A DNA stretch of 64,000 nt from PGZG01 sp046292765 (GCA_046292765.1 JBKBQA010000008.1:90673-154672), one strand, 5' to 3'; positions 23,996 to 33,214 are shown, counted from the stretch's first letter. The notes: generated from the sequence alone by a model not told the origin. Program-made: numbers and translations.

Positions 23996-26821
23996 ATGGA
24001 CAAGATCCTGGTTCGCGGCGCTCGCACCCACAACCTCAAAAACATTGATCTGGATATCCCCCGCGACAAGCTGGTGGTGATTACCGGGTTGTCCGGTTCC
24101 GGCAAATCCTCGCTGGCCTTCGACACGCTTTATGCGGAAGGCCAACGCCGTTACGTGGAATCACTTTCCACTTATGCGCGCCAGTTTCTGTCGATGATGG
24201 AAAAGCCCGACGTTGATCACATCGAGGGCCTTTCGCCGGCGATTTCCATTGAGCAGAAATCCACCAGCCATAACCCGCGCTCCACCGTCGGCACCATTAC
24301 CGAGATCTACGACTACCTCCGCCTCCTTTACGCCCGCACCGGCGAACCACGTTGCCCCGAGCATGGGGTAGCGCTGACAGCCCAGACTGTGAGCCAGATG
24401 GTCGATCAGGTGCTGATGCTGCCCGAGGGCAGCAAGTTGATGCTGATGGCGCCTGTGGTACGCGACAAGAAAGGTGAACACCTTGCCCTGTTCGATCAGC
24501 TCCGCGCCCGTGGCTTTATTCGCGCCCGCATTGATGGCCGGGTGTATGAGCTTGATGACGCGCCGGAACTGGACAAAACCCGCAAGCACACCATCGAAGT
24601 AGTGGTCGATCGCTTCAAGGTGCGAAGCGATCTGGCCAACCGGCTGGCGGAATCCTTCGAAACTGCACTTGAGCTGGCAGACGACATCGCTGTGGTCGCG
24701 CCGATGGAAGGCGACGGCGAGGAAATCGTGTTCTCGGCGCGCTTCGCCTGCCCTCACTGCGGTTACTCGATTCCGGAGCTTGAGCCACGACTGTTCTCGT
24801 TCAACAATCCGGCCGGCGCTTGTCCGAGTTGCGATGGCCTTGGCGTCAAACAGTACTTCGATGAAGACAAGGTAATCGTCTCGGATGAACTGTCGCTTGC
24901 TGAAGGCGCCATTCGCGGCTGGGACAGACGCAATGTCTATTACTTCCAGATGCTCACTTCACTGGCGGATTTTCTTGGGATTGATATCGACAAACCATTC
25001 CGCAAGCTGAACAAGACTCATCGCCACAAGGTGTTATATGGCACCGGCCATGATGTAGTCGAGTTCCGCTACCTGAACGATCGCGGTGATGTGGTGCTGC
25101 GTCGCCATCCTTTCGAAGGCATCATCCCGAATATGGAGCGCCGCTACCGCGAGACAGAATCGGAAAGTGTGCGCGAGGATCTGGCCAGTTACATGAGCAC
25201 CTCGCTGTGCCCGGACTGCAACGGCTCTCGCCTGCGCGAAGCAGCCCGGAATGTGTTCATTGATAACCGCCCGCTGCCCCAGCTGGTTAGCCTGCCGGTT
25301 GGCAAGGCGTTCGGCTATTTCAGCGAGCTCAAGCTGCCCGGCCACCGTGGCGAGATTGCCGAAAAGATCCTCAAGGAAATCCGCGAGCGACTGCAGTTTC
25401 TTGTCAATGTCGGACTCGACTATCTGACCCTCGCTCGCAATGCTGACACCCTTTCCGGAGGAGAAGCGCAGCGCATCCGTCTGGCGTCACAGATTGGCGC
25501 TGGTCTGGTCGGCGTAATGTATGTGCTTGATGAGCCCTCGATCGGTCTGCATCAGCGCGACAACGAGCGTCTGCTCGCCACCCTTACCCGACTGCGTGAC
25601 CTCGGCAATACGGTGCTAGTGGTTGAGCATGACGAAGACGCCATTCGCATGGCAGACCATGTCATTGATATCGGCCCCGGTGCCGGCGTACATGGCGGGC
25701 AGGTGGTGGCATCAGGCACCGCTGAGCAAGTGATTGCCAACAAGCGATCCATCACGGGCGATTATCTTTCTGGCCGAAAGCAGATTGTGGTGCCGAAAAA
25801 GCGCACGCCAGTGGGCAAACAATGGCTGACACTGCATGGTGCCACCGGTAACAACCTTCAGAATGTGACCTTGAAGCTGCCGGTGGGTCTCATGACCTGC
25901 GTCACCGGGGTATCCGGCTCCGGCAAATCGACGCTGATTAACGCCACTCTGTATCCACTGGCGGCAACGCGCCTGAATGGCGCCACACTGTTGAAGCCGG
26001 CGGCTTACGAGAAGGTCGACGGGCTGGAGCACTTCGACAAGGTCATCGACATCGATCAAAGTCCGATTGGTCGGACCCCGCGCTCCAATCCAGCCACTTA
26101 CACCGGTTTGTTCACGCCGATTCGGGATCTCTTCGCCGGCACGCAGGAAGCACGCTCCCGCGGCTACAAGACGGGGCGCTTCAGCTTCAACGTCCGCGGC
26201 GGCCGCTGCGAGGCCTGTCAGGGCGACGGCGTCATCAAGGTCGAGATGCACTTCCTCCCGGACATCTATGTACCTTGCGAGGTCTGCCACGGCAAACGCT
26301 ATAACCGTGAAACGCTGGAGATTCTCTACAAGGGCAAGAACATCCACCAGGTGCTGGCAATGACGGTGGAGGATGCTCGCGCCTTTTTTGATGCTGTCCC
26401 GTCCATTGCCCGTAAGCTACAAACCCTGATGGATGTCGGGCTCAGTTACATCACCCTCGGGCAGGCAGCAACCACCCTGTCGGGTGGTGAGGCGCAGCGC
26501 ATCAAACTGGCACGGGAGTTGTCGAAGCGGGATACCGGTCGGACGCTATACATTCTTGATGAGCCGACCACAGGACTGCACTTCCATGACATCCAGCAGT
26601 TGCTGAACGTGCTTTTCCGACTGCGCAACCATGGCAATACCATTGTTGTCATCGAGCACAATCTGGATGTGATCAAGACCGCTGACTGGATTGTCGATCT
26701 CGGGCCAGAAGGGGGCGACGGCGGCGGGCAGATCATTGCCGAAGGCACGCCGGAACAAGTCGCGAAAGCGAAGGCCTCGCACACTGGCCGATTCCTGAAA
26801 CCCGTGTTGGCAAGAAAGTGA
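23996..26821 (+). CDS. uvrA: Excinuclease ABC subunit A
   Basis: 941 residues (E. coli 940). It is the damage-recognition ATPase of nucleotide excision repair and acts with UvrB. Two ABC ATPase modules are visible: Walker A GLSGSGKS (31-38) and GVSGSGKS (638-645), with signatures LSGGEAQRI in both halves. Zinc-binding cysteine pairs appear as CPHC/CPSC, CPDC and CEAC...CEVC. The ATG at 23996 gives MDKILVRGARTHNLKN, the standard N-terminus. It is intact and monocistronic as far as can be seen. Confidence 0.98.
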   Translation: MDKILVRGARTHNLKNIDLDIPRDKLVVITGLSGSGKSSLAFDTLYAEGQRRYVESLSTYARQFLSMMEKPDVDHIEGLSPAISIEQKSTSHNPRSTVGTITEIYDYLRLLYARTGEPRCPEHGVALTAQTVSQMVDQVLMLPEGSKLMLMAPVVRDKKGEHLALFDQLRARGFIRARIDGRVYELDDAPELDKTRKHTIEVVVDRFKVRSDLANRLAESFETALELADDIAVVAPMEGDGEEIVFSARFACPHCGYSIPELEPRLFSFNNPAGACPSCDGLGVKQYFDEDKVIVSDELSLAEGAIRGWDRRNVYYFQMLTSLADFLGIDIDKPFRKLNKTHRHKVLYGTGHDVVEFRYLNDRGDVVLRRHPFEGIIPNMERRYRETESESVREDLASYMSTSLCPDCNGSRLREAARNVFIDNRPLPQLVSLPVGKAFGYFSELKLPGHRGEIAEKILKEIRERLQFLVNVGLDYLTLARNADTLSGGEAQRIRLASQIGAGLVGVMYVLDEPSIGLHQRDNERLLATLTRLRDLGNTVLVVEHDEDAIRMADHVIDIGPGAGVHGGQVVASGTAEQVIANKRSITGDYLSGRKQIVVPKKRTPVGKQWLTLHGATGNNLQNVTLKLPVGLMTCVTGVSGSGKSTLINATLYPLAATRLNGATLLKPAAYEKVDGLEHFDKVIDIDQSPIGRTPRSNPATYTGLFTPIRDLFAGTQEARSRGYKTGRFSFNVRGGRCEACQGDGVIKVEMHFLPDIYVPCEVCHGKRYNRETLEILYKGKNIHQVLAMTVEDARAFFDAVPSIARKLQTLMDVGLSYITLGQAATTLSGGEAQRIKLARELSKRDTGRTLYILDEPTTGLHFHDIQQLLNVLFRLRNHGNTIVVIEHNLDVIKTADWIVDLGPEGGDGGGQIIAEGTPEQVAKAKASHTGRFLKPVLARK

Positions 26822-26900
26822 CTTATTTCTCATACTGACAAAATCAATTCGCAGTCTGGCAACATTTCACATTATCGCCACTACCGCAGCCTGATAATCC

Positions 26901-26923
26901 TCCCGTCCTCAACCAGACGGGAG
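26901..26923 (+). promoter_or_regulatory. Hairpin covering the ribosome binding site of the 58-residue gene
   Basis: TCCCGTC (26901-26907) pairs perfectly with GACGGGA (26916-26922) around an 8-base loop. The 3' arm contains most of the GGGAG Shine-Dalgarno (26919-26923) of the small gene at 26933, so folding would hide it. Confidence 0.5.
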
Positions 26924-26932
26924 TGCCGATCC

Positions 26933-27109
26933 ATGAGTAATGTTGTCTTCCGGGAAGCCCATCAGGCGCGTCTGACCCTGACCACCGGCGCCAGTCAAGG
27001 CGCACGCAAATCTTTGATGCAAGATCCGGCGATGATACTGATTGCATCGCTGGGGCTGTCATTCATGATGTTGCTGGGGGCGACGGGCTGGTTACTGCTG
27101 GGCGGGTAA
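26933..27109 (+). CDS. Small membrane protein, 58 residues
   Basis: Short gene between uvrA and the rplQ end of the ribosomal cluster. ATG at 26933 is preceded by GGGAG at 26919-26923. The protein begins MSNVVFREAHQARLTLTTG, has a polar and basic first half, then a single hydrophobic segment (about 34-56: MILIASLGLSFMMLLGATGW) and ends LLLGG. A terminator follows 26 bp after the TAA. Start site, composition and terminator support a real gene. I recognise no family. Confidence 0.6.
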   Translation: MSNVVFREAHQARLTLTTGASQGARKSLMQDPAMILIASLGLSFMMLLGATGWLLLGG

Positions 27110-27134
27110 TCAGGAATCACCCCTGCCGAAAAGC

Positions 27135-27160
27135 AAAAAGCCGGGCAAGCCCGGCTTTTT
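27135..27160. terminator. Bidirectional terminator at the end of the ribosomal cluster
   Basis: AAAAAGCCGGGC (27135-27146), loop AA, GCCCGGCTTTTT (27149-27160): a perfect 12-bp stem with A and T tracts on either side. It can end both the small plus-strand gene and the rplQ transcript, whose stop is at 27181. Confidence 0.95.
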
Positions 27161-27180
27161 CTTGATCCGAAGATCAGATC

Positions 27181-27561
27181 TTACTCTGCAGCCGCTGCCG
27201 GCTCCGGACGACCGACCAGCTCAACATACGCCATCGGCGCGTTGTCACCGGTACGGTAGCCCATCTTCAGGACGCGCATGTAGCCGCCCGGACGGTTGGC
27301 ATAGCGCGGACCCAGATCATTGAACAGGATGCCTACGGCTTCCTTGGATCGGGTACGGGCAAACGCCAGACGACGGTTGGCAACGGAGTCCACCTTGGCC
27401 AGGGTGATCAGCGGCTCAGCAACGCTGCGCAGCTCCTTCGCCTTCGGCAGCGTGGTCTTGATGGCGCCGTGTTCGAACAGCGACACCGCCATGTTACGCA
27501 GCATGGCCTGACGGTGGGCACTGGTGCGGTTAAACTTTCTGCCGCTTTTGCGATGACGCAT
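27181..27561 (-). CDS. rplQ: 50S ribosomal protein L17
   Basis: 126 residues, begins MRHRKSGRKFNRTSAHRQAM, the invariant L17 N-terminus. AAAGGAA lies before the ATG. Last gene of the alpha operon (rpsM-rpsK-rpsD-rpoA-rplQ), ending just before the bidirectional terminator. The C-terminus PEPAAAAE is a short Ala/Glu tail. Confidence 0.98.
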   Translation of the reverse strand: MRHRKSGRKFNRTSAHRQAMLRNMAVSLFEHGAIKTTLPKAKELRSVAEPLITLAKVDSVANRRLAFARTRSKEAVGILFNDLGPRYANRPGGYMRVLKMGYRTGDNAPMAYVELVGRPEPAAAAE

Positions 27562-27609
27562 GGTTCTGTTCCTTTGCTAACGGGCGCCGGTGGCGCCCAG
27601 TCAATTCAA

Positions 27610-28617
27610 TTAACGCAGTCTGTTGGTCAGGCGATCATCGTCACGCAGGCTGACCGGCGGCCAGCTCTCCAGGCGCATGCCCAGAGACAGGCCCTTGGAG
27701 GCCAGTACGTCCTTGATCTCGGTCAGCGACTTCTTACCCAGATTCGGGGTTTTCAGCAGCTCAACCTCGGTGCGCTGAACCAGATCACCGATGTAGTAAA
27801 TGTTCTCTGCCTTGAGGCAGTTGGCCGAACGCACGGTCAGCTCGAGATCGTCGACCGGACGAAGCAGGATCGGATCCACTTCTTCGCGGTGCTCCTTCTT
27901 CTCGATCTTGCGCTCCTGCTCAAGATCAACGAACACGGCGATCTGCTGCTGCAGGATAGTGGCCGCGCGACGAATGGCTTCCTCCGGCTGGATAGTGCCG
28001 TTGGTCTCCAGATCGATCACCAGTCGGTCCAGGTCAGTGCGCTGCTCGACCCGGGCTGCTTCCACCACATAGGCGACACGACGCACCGGGCTGTAGCTGG
28101 CATCCAGCTGCAGACGGCCAATGCCTCGGGTTTCGTCGTCTTCCGAGCGACGGGAGTCTGCCGGCACGTAGCCACGACCCTTGGTGATCTTGAGCTTCAT
28201 ACGCAGCTCGGTCTCACCATTGATGGTGCAGATCAGGTGATCCGGGTTGACGATCTCCACGCTATGATCGCGCTGGATATCGGCTGCCGTCACCGGGCCC
28301 TTGCCCTTTTTGTTCAGCTCCAGCACTGCCTCGGCACGGTCATCCATACGGATGGCGATGCCCTTGAGGTTGAGCAGGATGTTGATCACGTCTTCCTGCA
28401 CGCCCTCGATGGCCGAGTACTCGTGCAGTACACCGTCGATCTCTACTTCAGTGATCGCGCAACCCGGCATGGAAGACAGCAGGATGCGGCGCAGAGCAGA
28501 ACCAAGGGTATGACCGAAACCACGCTCCAGCGGCTCGAGAACCACTTTGGCGTGTGTCGGCGTAACGGCATTGACCGCGATAGCGCGCGGGGTCAGAAAA
28601 TCGTTCACGGCGGTCAT
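27610..28617 (-). CDS. rpoA: DNA-directed RNA polymerase subunit alpha
   Basis: 335 residues. The N-terminal dimerisation domain (LEPLERGFGHTLGSALRRIL) and the C-terminal domain (about 250-320: LELTVRSANCLKAENIYYIG, then LGKKSLTEIKDVL) that contacts UP elements and activators are both present. GAGGGA precedes the ATG. It lies 20 bp after rpsD and 48 bp before rplQ in the alpha operon. Confidence 0.99.
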   Translation of the reverse strand: MTAVNDFLTPRAIAVNAVTPTHAKVVLEPLERGFGHTLGSALRRILLSSMPGCAITEVEIDGVLHEYSAIEGVQEDVINILLNLKGIAIRMDDRAEAVLELNKKGKGPVTAADIQRDHSVEIVNPDHLICTINGETELRMKLKITKGRGYVPADSRRSEDDETRGIGRLQLDASYSPVRRVAYVVEAARVEQRTDLDRLVIDLETNGTIQPEEAIRRAATILQQQIAVFVDLEQERKIEKKEHREEVDPILLRPVDDLELTVRSANCLKAENIYYIGDLVQRTEVELLKTPNLGKKSLTEIKDVLASKGLSLGMRLESWPPVSLRDDDRLTNRLR

Positions 28618-28637
28618 GAAAGTCCCTCAGGCTGTCC

Positions 28638-29264
28638 TTACTTGGAGTAAAGCTCGACGATCAGGTTCTCATTGATCTCGGCGGGCAGATCAACGCGCTC
28701 CGGACGGGTTTTGTAGGTCCCCTCCAGTTTCTTTTCGTCAACCTCAATCCAGGGCGCGAAACCGCGCTGCTGGGCCAGTTCCATTGCGCTTTTGACGCGC
28801 AGCTGGTTCTTGGACTTTTCACGGACGGTAATAACGTCGCCCGGCTGAACCTGGTAGGAAGCAACGTTCACCGAGCGGCCGTTGACCAGAATCGCGCGGT
28901 GGCTCACCAGCTGGCGGGCTTCGGCGCGGGTCGAACCAAAACCCATGCGGTATACGACGTTGTCCAGACGGCTTTCCAGCAGCTGAAGCAGCGCTTCGCC
29001 GGTGGCACCACGGCTGGAAGAAGCCTTTTTGTAGTAGTTGCGGAACTGCTTCTCCAGTACGCCATACATGCGGCGGACCTTCTGCTTTTCACGCAGCTGC
29101 ACACCGTAGTCGGACAGCCGGCCACCACGACGGGAGGCGGCAGCAAAACCGGGAGCCTGCTCTGCCTTGCACTTTGAGTCGAGCGGGCGAATGCCGCTCT
29201 TCAAAAACAGATCCGTGCCTTCGCGACGGGACAGTCTGCACTTCGGACCAAGATATCTTGCCAT
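28638..29264 (-). CDS. rpsD: 30S ribosomal protein S4
   Basis: 208 residues; MARYLGPKCRLSRREGTDLF start and the S4 RNA-binding domain (LDNVVYRMGFGSTRAEARQL). Nucleates 30S assembly at the 5' domain of 16S rRNA and in E. coli represses the alpha operon. The zinc-binding cysteine set of some S4 proteins is not present as a full motif. GGGAG before the ATG. Confidence 0.98.
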   Translation of the reverse strand: MARYLGPKCRLSRREGTDLFLKSGIRPLDSKCKAEQAPGFAAASRRGGRLSDYGVQLREKQKVRRMYGVLEKQFRNYYKKASSSRGATGEALLQLLESRLDNVVYRMGFGSTRAEARQLVSHRAILVNGRSVNVASYQVQPGDVITVREKSKNQLRVKSAMELAQQRGFAPWIEVDEKKLEGTYKTRPERVDLPAEINENLIVELYSK

Positions 29265-29279
29265 GCTTGCTTACTCCCG

Positions 29280-29672
29280 TTACACGCGACGCTTTTTGGC
29301 CGGACGGCAGCCGTTATGCGGAATCGGCGTCACGTCCTGAATGCTGGTGATCTTGTAGCCACAGGCGTGCAGCGCACGGACCGAGGACTCGCGACCTGGG
29401 CCCGGGCCCTTGACGCGAACTTCGAGGTTCTTCAAACCATAGTCCTTGGCTGCATTACCCGCGTTCTCAGCGGCCACCTGGGCAGCGAACGGGGTGCTCT
29501 TGCGCGAACCGCGGAAACCGGCACCACCGGAGGTCGCCCAGGAAAGTGCATTCCCCTGACGATCGGTAATGGTGATGATGGTGTTGTTGAAGGACGCGTG
29601 TACGTGCGCGATCCCGTCCGCTACGGTACGGGTTACCTTCTTCCGACGTGCGCCACTGTCTTTTTTCGCCAT
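29280..29672 (-). CDS. rpsK: 30S ribosomal protein S11
   Basis: 130 residues with HVHASFNNTIITITDRQGN and the basic C-terminus NGCRPAKKRRV typical of S11, a platform protein of the 30S subunit. AGGTAGG precedes the ATG. Between rpsM and rpsD. Confidence 0.98.
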   Translation of the reverse strand: MAKKDSGARRKKVTRTVADGIAHVHASFNNTIITITDRQGNALSWATSGGAGFRGSRKSTPFAAQVAAENAGNAAKDYGLKNLEVRVKGPGPGRESSVRALHACGYKITSIQDVTPIPHNGCRPAKKRRV

Positions 29673-29698
29673 GATACGTGCCTACCTGGACTCAGGAC

Positions 29699-30055
29699 TT
29701 ATTTGCGAATCGGTTTCCGCGGACCTTTACGGGTCCGGGCATTGGTTTTGGTACGCTGACCGCGTACCGGCAAGCCGCGACGGTGGCGGATGCCGCGAAA
29801 GCACCCGAGGTCCATCAACCGCTTGATGTTCATACTGACTTCCCGACGCAGGTCACCCTCGACCGGAAGCTTGGCCACTTCGCCACGGAGGGCGTCCAGC
29901 TGTGCCTCGGACAGGTCCCGGACCTTGGTGGTCGGGGCGATGCCAGTGCTGGCACACAGCTTCTTCGCGGTGGTGTTACCGACCCCAAAGATGTAGGTCA
30001 GCGAAATCACCGCGTGCTTGTTGTCAGGGATGTTTACGCCTGCAATACGGGCCAT
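29699..30055 (-). CDS. rpsM: 30S ribosomal protein S13
   Basis: 118 residues, MARIAGVNIPDNKHAVISLT start and the basic tail GQRTKTNARTRKGPRKPIRK that reaches the P-site tRNA. First gene of the alpha operon; a 115-bp leader separates it from rpmJ. GGAGA before the ATG. Confidence 0.98.
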   Translation of the reverse strand: MARIAGVNIPDNKHAVISLTYIFGVGNTTAKKLCASTGIAPTTKVRDLSEAQLDALRGEVAKLPVEGDLRREVSMNIKRLMDLGCFRGIRHRRGLPVRGQRTKTNARTRKGPRKPIRK

Positions 30056-30170
30056 CCGATCTATCTCCGATTTACACTCTACTTGCCGGTTCTGGGGTAC
30101 AGCCGAAGGGCGGCGATACTAGCGTCTGAACCGACGGATTTCAACCTGTGCGTGATTCGGGAGCCCCGAA
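30056..30170 (-). promoter_or_regulatory. Alpha operon leader (rpmJ-rpsM gap) with hairpin
   Basis: 115-bp gap upstream of rpsM. At 30154-30172 GATTCGGG and CCCGAATC form a perfect 8-bp stem with loop AGC that reaches into the rpmJ stop codon. No T-tract follows. In E. coli S4 represses the alpha operon by binding a pseudoknot in the equivalent leader; I cannot confirm a pseudoknot here. Confidence 0.4.
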
Positions 30171-30287
30171 TCAGCCCTGGCGCTGCTTGTGACGGGGTTC
30201 TGCGGCGCAGATCACCATCACCCGACCCTTACGGCGGATGATCTTGCACTGGCGGCATACTGCCTTTACCGAAGCCTGTACTTTCAT
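30171..30287 (-). CDS. rpmJ: 50S ribosomal protein L36
   Basis: 38 residues beginning MKVQASVKAVCRQCKIIRRK. The zinc ribbon is complete (C11, C14, C27, H33), so this is the zinc-binding form. It lies 21 bp downstream of secY. Too short for many gene finders but unmistakable. Confidence 0.97.
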   Translation of the reverse strand: MKVQASVKAVCRQCKIIRRKGRVMVICAAEPRHKQRQG

Positions 30288-30308
30288 TGCCTTAGCCTCT
30301 TCTCTGAA

Positions 30309-31685
30309 TCACCGCACCAGACCGGTGCTGCCATAACCTTTCATATTGGACTTCTTCATCAGCTTCTCGTACTGAGTGGACATCAGATGAGCGTTCACCT
30401 GGGCCCAGAAGTCCATTACCACTACCACCACGATCAACAGCGAGGTACCGCCGAGATAGAAGGGCACATTCCAGGCTGCCTGCAGGAAAATCGGCAGCAG
30501 ACATACCAGCGACATGTAGGTCGCGCCGATCAGGGTCAGACGGCCCATCACGGTATCGATATAGCGGGCCGACTGCTCACCCGGACGGATACCCGGAATA
30601 TAGGCCCCCGACTTCTTCAAGTTGTCCGCCACATCCTTCGGGTTGAACATCAACGCCGTATAGAAGTAGCAGAAGAAAACAATACCTGCAGTGAACAGCA
30701 GGATGTACAGCGGCGTACCCGGCATCAGCGCGTCAGTCACCGTCCGCAGGGTATCGGACATCGTGGATTCGCCGCCGGCACTACCGAACCAGGCACTAAT
30801 AGAGGCCGGGAACAGCAGGATGGAGCTGGCAAAGATCGCCGGAATTACACCTGCCATGTTGACCTTGAGCGGCAGATGACTCTGCTGTGCCGCATAGATC
30901 TTGCGACCTTCCTGACGTCGGGCATGGTTCACCGTGATGCGACGCTGGCCACGCTCGACAAATACCACTCCGTAGATCACGACGATGGCGATTGCCAGCA
31001 CCAGCAGCATGATCAAGAGATTCATTTCACCCTGACGTGCCGCCTCGAACAGCTGGGCAATGGCACCCGGCAGACCGACAACGATACCGGCGAAGATGAT
31101 CATGGAAATACCGTTTCCGATACCTCGCTCGGTGATCTGTTCGCCCAGCCACATCAGGAACACGGTGCCAGTTACCAGCGACGTCACCGCAACAAAATAA
31201 TAGGACGCCAACGCCATACCACCGAGATCACCGACCAGGCTCGCTCCCTGGCTGTGCAGGCCGGCCGCAACTCCGAAGGACTGAATCAGTGCCAATACCA
31301 CGGTCAGGTAGCGGGTGTACTGGGTAATCTTGCGGCGCCCGGCCTCACCTTCCTTACGCAGCTGCTCCAGCGTCGGCACTACGGCAGTCATCAGCTGGAT
31401 CACGATGCTGGCGGAGATGTAGGGCATGATGCCAAGGGCAAAAATACTCATCATCTCCAGCGCACCACCGGAGAACATATTGAACAGACCGAGGAAGGTA
31501 TCCCGGTTATCGGAGAAGATCCGCGCCCACGCGTCCGGATTGATGCCCGGGACCGGGATGTGCGCACCGATACGGAACACCACTAGCGCCCCAAACAGGA
31601 AACCGATACGACGCCACAGCTCGCGCATTGCGGAGCTGTCGGGCGCCATTCCGTTTGGCAGACTACGGGCCTGATTCCTCGCCAT
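30309..31685 (-). CDS. secY: Preprotein translocase subunit SecY
   Basis: 458 residues with ten predicted membrane helices, the channel of the Sec translocon that works with SecE (57119-57490 here) and SecG. Recognisable segments are GALVVFRIGAHIPVPGIN (TM1/plug side) and IRPGEQSARYID in the large cytoplasmic loop. Strong AGGAG-type site before the ATG. It follows rplO by 9 bp, in the usual spc operon position. Confidence 0.98.
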   Translation of the reverse strand: MARNQARSLPNGMAPDSSAMRELWRRIGFLFGALVVFRIGAHIPVPGINPDAWARIFSDNRDTFLGLFNMFSGGALEMMSIFALGIMPYISASIVIQLMTAVVPTLEQLRKEGEAGRRKITQYTRYLTVVLALIQSFGVAAGLHSQGASLVGDLGGMALASYYFVAVTSLVTGTVFLMWLGEQITERGIGNGISMIIFAGIVVGLPGAIAQLFEAARQGEMNLLIMLLVLAIAIVVIYGVVFVERGQRRITVNHARRQEGRKIYAAQQSHLPLKVNMAGVIPAIFASSILLFPASISAWFGSAGGESTMSDTLRTVTDALMPGTPLYILLFTAGIVFFCYFYTALMFNPKDVADNLKKSGAYIPGIRPGEQSARYIDTVMGRLTLIGATYMSLVCLLPIFLQAAWNVPFYLGGTSLLIVVVVVMDFWAQVNAHLMSTQYEKLMKKSNMKGYGSTGLVR

Positions 31686-31694
31686 GCCTGTTCC

Positions 31695-32129
31695 TTACTC
31701 CTCGACTTTGCCGCCGGCTGCTTCAATAGCAGCACGAGCGCCTTTGGTCACAGCCACACCGCGGATAGTCACGGCACGGTCGATGGCGCCACGCAGAATA
31801 ATGCGGGCGCGGATCATGTCGCGACGGACAACGTTGGCAGCCTTGAGAGACCCCAGATCGACCACGTCGCCGGCGACCTTGGCCAGCTCTCCAAGACGCA
31901 CTTCGGCAGTGCCGGAGGCAATCTTGGAGTTGAAGCCGAACTTCGGCAGACGACGCTGAAGCGGCATCTGACCACCCTCGAAACCGGGCTTGATGGAACC
32001 ACCGGCGCGAGCAGTTTGACCCTTGTGGCCGCGACCAGCGGTCTTGCCGAGGCCACTACCGATACCACGGCCAACACGCTTCGGGGCACTCTTGGCGCCA
32101 GCTGCCGGGCGCAATTCGTTCAGACGCAT
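31695..32129 (-). CDS. rplO: 50S ribosomal protein L15
   Basis: 144 residues; MRLNELRPAAGAKSAPKRVG and the Gly/Arg-rich GRGIGSGLGKTAGRGHKGQ segment are diagnostic. Starts 2 bp after the rpmD stop codon. Confidence 0.98.
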   Translation of the reverse strand: MRLNELRPAAGAKSAPKRVGRGIGSGLGKTAGRGHKGQTARAGGSIKPGFEGGQMPLQRRLPKFGFNSKIASGTAEVRLGELAKVAGDVVDLGSLKAANVVRRDMIRARIILRGAIDRAVTIRGVAVTKGARAAIEAAGGKVEE

Positions 32130-32131
32130 GA

Positions 32132-32311
32132 TTACGCTCCCTCAACCTGGACCATGAAATAAACCTTGCCGATCATGCCACGCACGGCCGGGGTGTCTTC
32201 CAGCTCGACGGTGTGGCCGATGCGACGCAGGCCGAGACCGCGCAGGGTCGCCTTTTGCGCTTCTACCCTGCCGTTGCTGCTCTTGGTCTGGGTTACCTTA
32301 ATCTTAGCCAT
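32132..32311 (-). CDS. rpmD: 50S ribosomal protein L30
   Basis: 59 residues, MAKIKVTQTKSSNGRVEAQK start, then LRGLGLRRIGHTVELEDTPA, the L30 core. Located between rpsE and rplO with 2-bp spacing to rplO. Short but certain from sequence and position. Confidence 0.97.
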   Translation of the reverse strand: MAKIKVTQTKSSNGRVEAQKATLRGLGLRRIGHTVELEDTPAVRGMIGKVYFMVQVEGA

Positions 32312-32337
32312 TGTTCCGTTCCCGTTACTGCCAGGCC

Positions 32338-32844
32338 TTAGCCCAGGATCTCTTCTACGGTCTTGCCGCGCTTGGCAGCAATCTGCTCCGGCGACGACAT
32401 GCTCTTCAGGCCTTCATAGGTAGCACGCACCACGTTGACCGGATTGGTCGAACCGTAGCACTTGGCCAGTACGTTCTGTACACCGGCCACTTCCAGCACG
32501 GCGCGCATGGCACCACCAGCGATGACACCAGTACCCTCTGACGCCGGCTGCATGTACACCTTGGAGGCGCCATGACCAGCACGGATCGGGTGCTGCAGGG
32601 TGGAGCCTGCCAGCTCAACCTGAATCATATTGCGACGGGCGGCTTCCAGAGCTTTCTGGATTGCTGCCGGCACTTCGCGGGCCTTGCCGCGGCCAAAGCC
32701 GACACGACCTTTACCATCGCCAACCACCGTCAATGCGGTGAAGGAGAAGATGCGGCCACCCTTGACCACCTTGGCCACGCGGTTCACCTGAACCAGCTTC
32801 TCTTGCAGACCTTCGTTGGGATCAACCTTTGCCATAAACCGCAC
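32338..32844 (-). CDS. rpsE: 30S ribosomal protein S5
   Basis: 168 residues. The double-stranded RNA-binding N-terminal domain (LVQVNRVAKVVKGGRIFSFT, FGRGKAREVPAAIQKA) and C-terminal fold (GTGVIAGGAMRAVLEVAGVQ) are complete. It is an accuracy-centre protein that interacts with S4 and S8. Starts 2 bp after the rplR stop. Confidence 0.98.
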   Translation of the reverse strand: MRFMAKVDPNEGLQEKLVQVNRVAKVVKGGRIFSFTALTVVGDGKGRVGFGRGKAREVPAAIQKALEAARRNMIQVELAGSTLQHPIRAGHGASKVYMQPASEGTGVIAGGAMRAVLEVAGVQNVLAKCYGSTNPVNVVRATYEGLKSMSSPEQIAAKRGKTVEEILG

Positions 32845-32846
32845 CC

Positions 32847-33197
32847 TTAGAATTCAAGCCCGTTTTCACGCGCGGCGTCAGCCAGCGCCTTGACCCGGCC
32901 GTGATACCGGAACCCGGAGCGGTCAAAAGCGACACGGGCCACGCCCGCTGCTTTGCCGCGCTCGGCAATCAGTTTGCCCACTGCAGCAGCAGCATCGGCA
33001 TTGCCGGTGGCGCCACTGCGCAGATCTTTCTCTACCGTCGAGGCCGAGGCCAGCACCGTGTCGCCACTGGCGCTGATGATCTGTGCATAGATGTGACGCG
33101 GAGTACGAAACACGCAAAGACGCTCACCACCCTGGCCCTTGATCTTGGTCCGGGTGCGCAGGGCTCTGCGCAAACGCTGCTCTTTCTTGTCTTTCAT
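32847..33197 (-). CDS. rplR: 50S ribosomal protein L18
   Basis: 116 residues; carries RLCVFRTPRHIYAQIISASG and ends with FDRSGFRYHGRVKALADAAR plus ENGLEF, the L18 C-terminus. Binds 5S rRNA with L5. Spc operon, between rplF and rpsE. Confidence 0.98.
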   Translation of the reverse strand: MKDKKEQRLRRALRTRTKIKGQGGERLCVFRTPRHIYAQIISASGDTVLASASTVEKDLRSGATGNADAAAAVGKLIAERGKAAGVARVAFDRSGFRYHGRVKALADAARENGLEF

Positions 33198-33214
33198 CGC
33201 TTCAATCTCAACGG

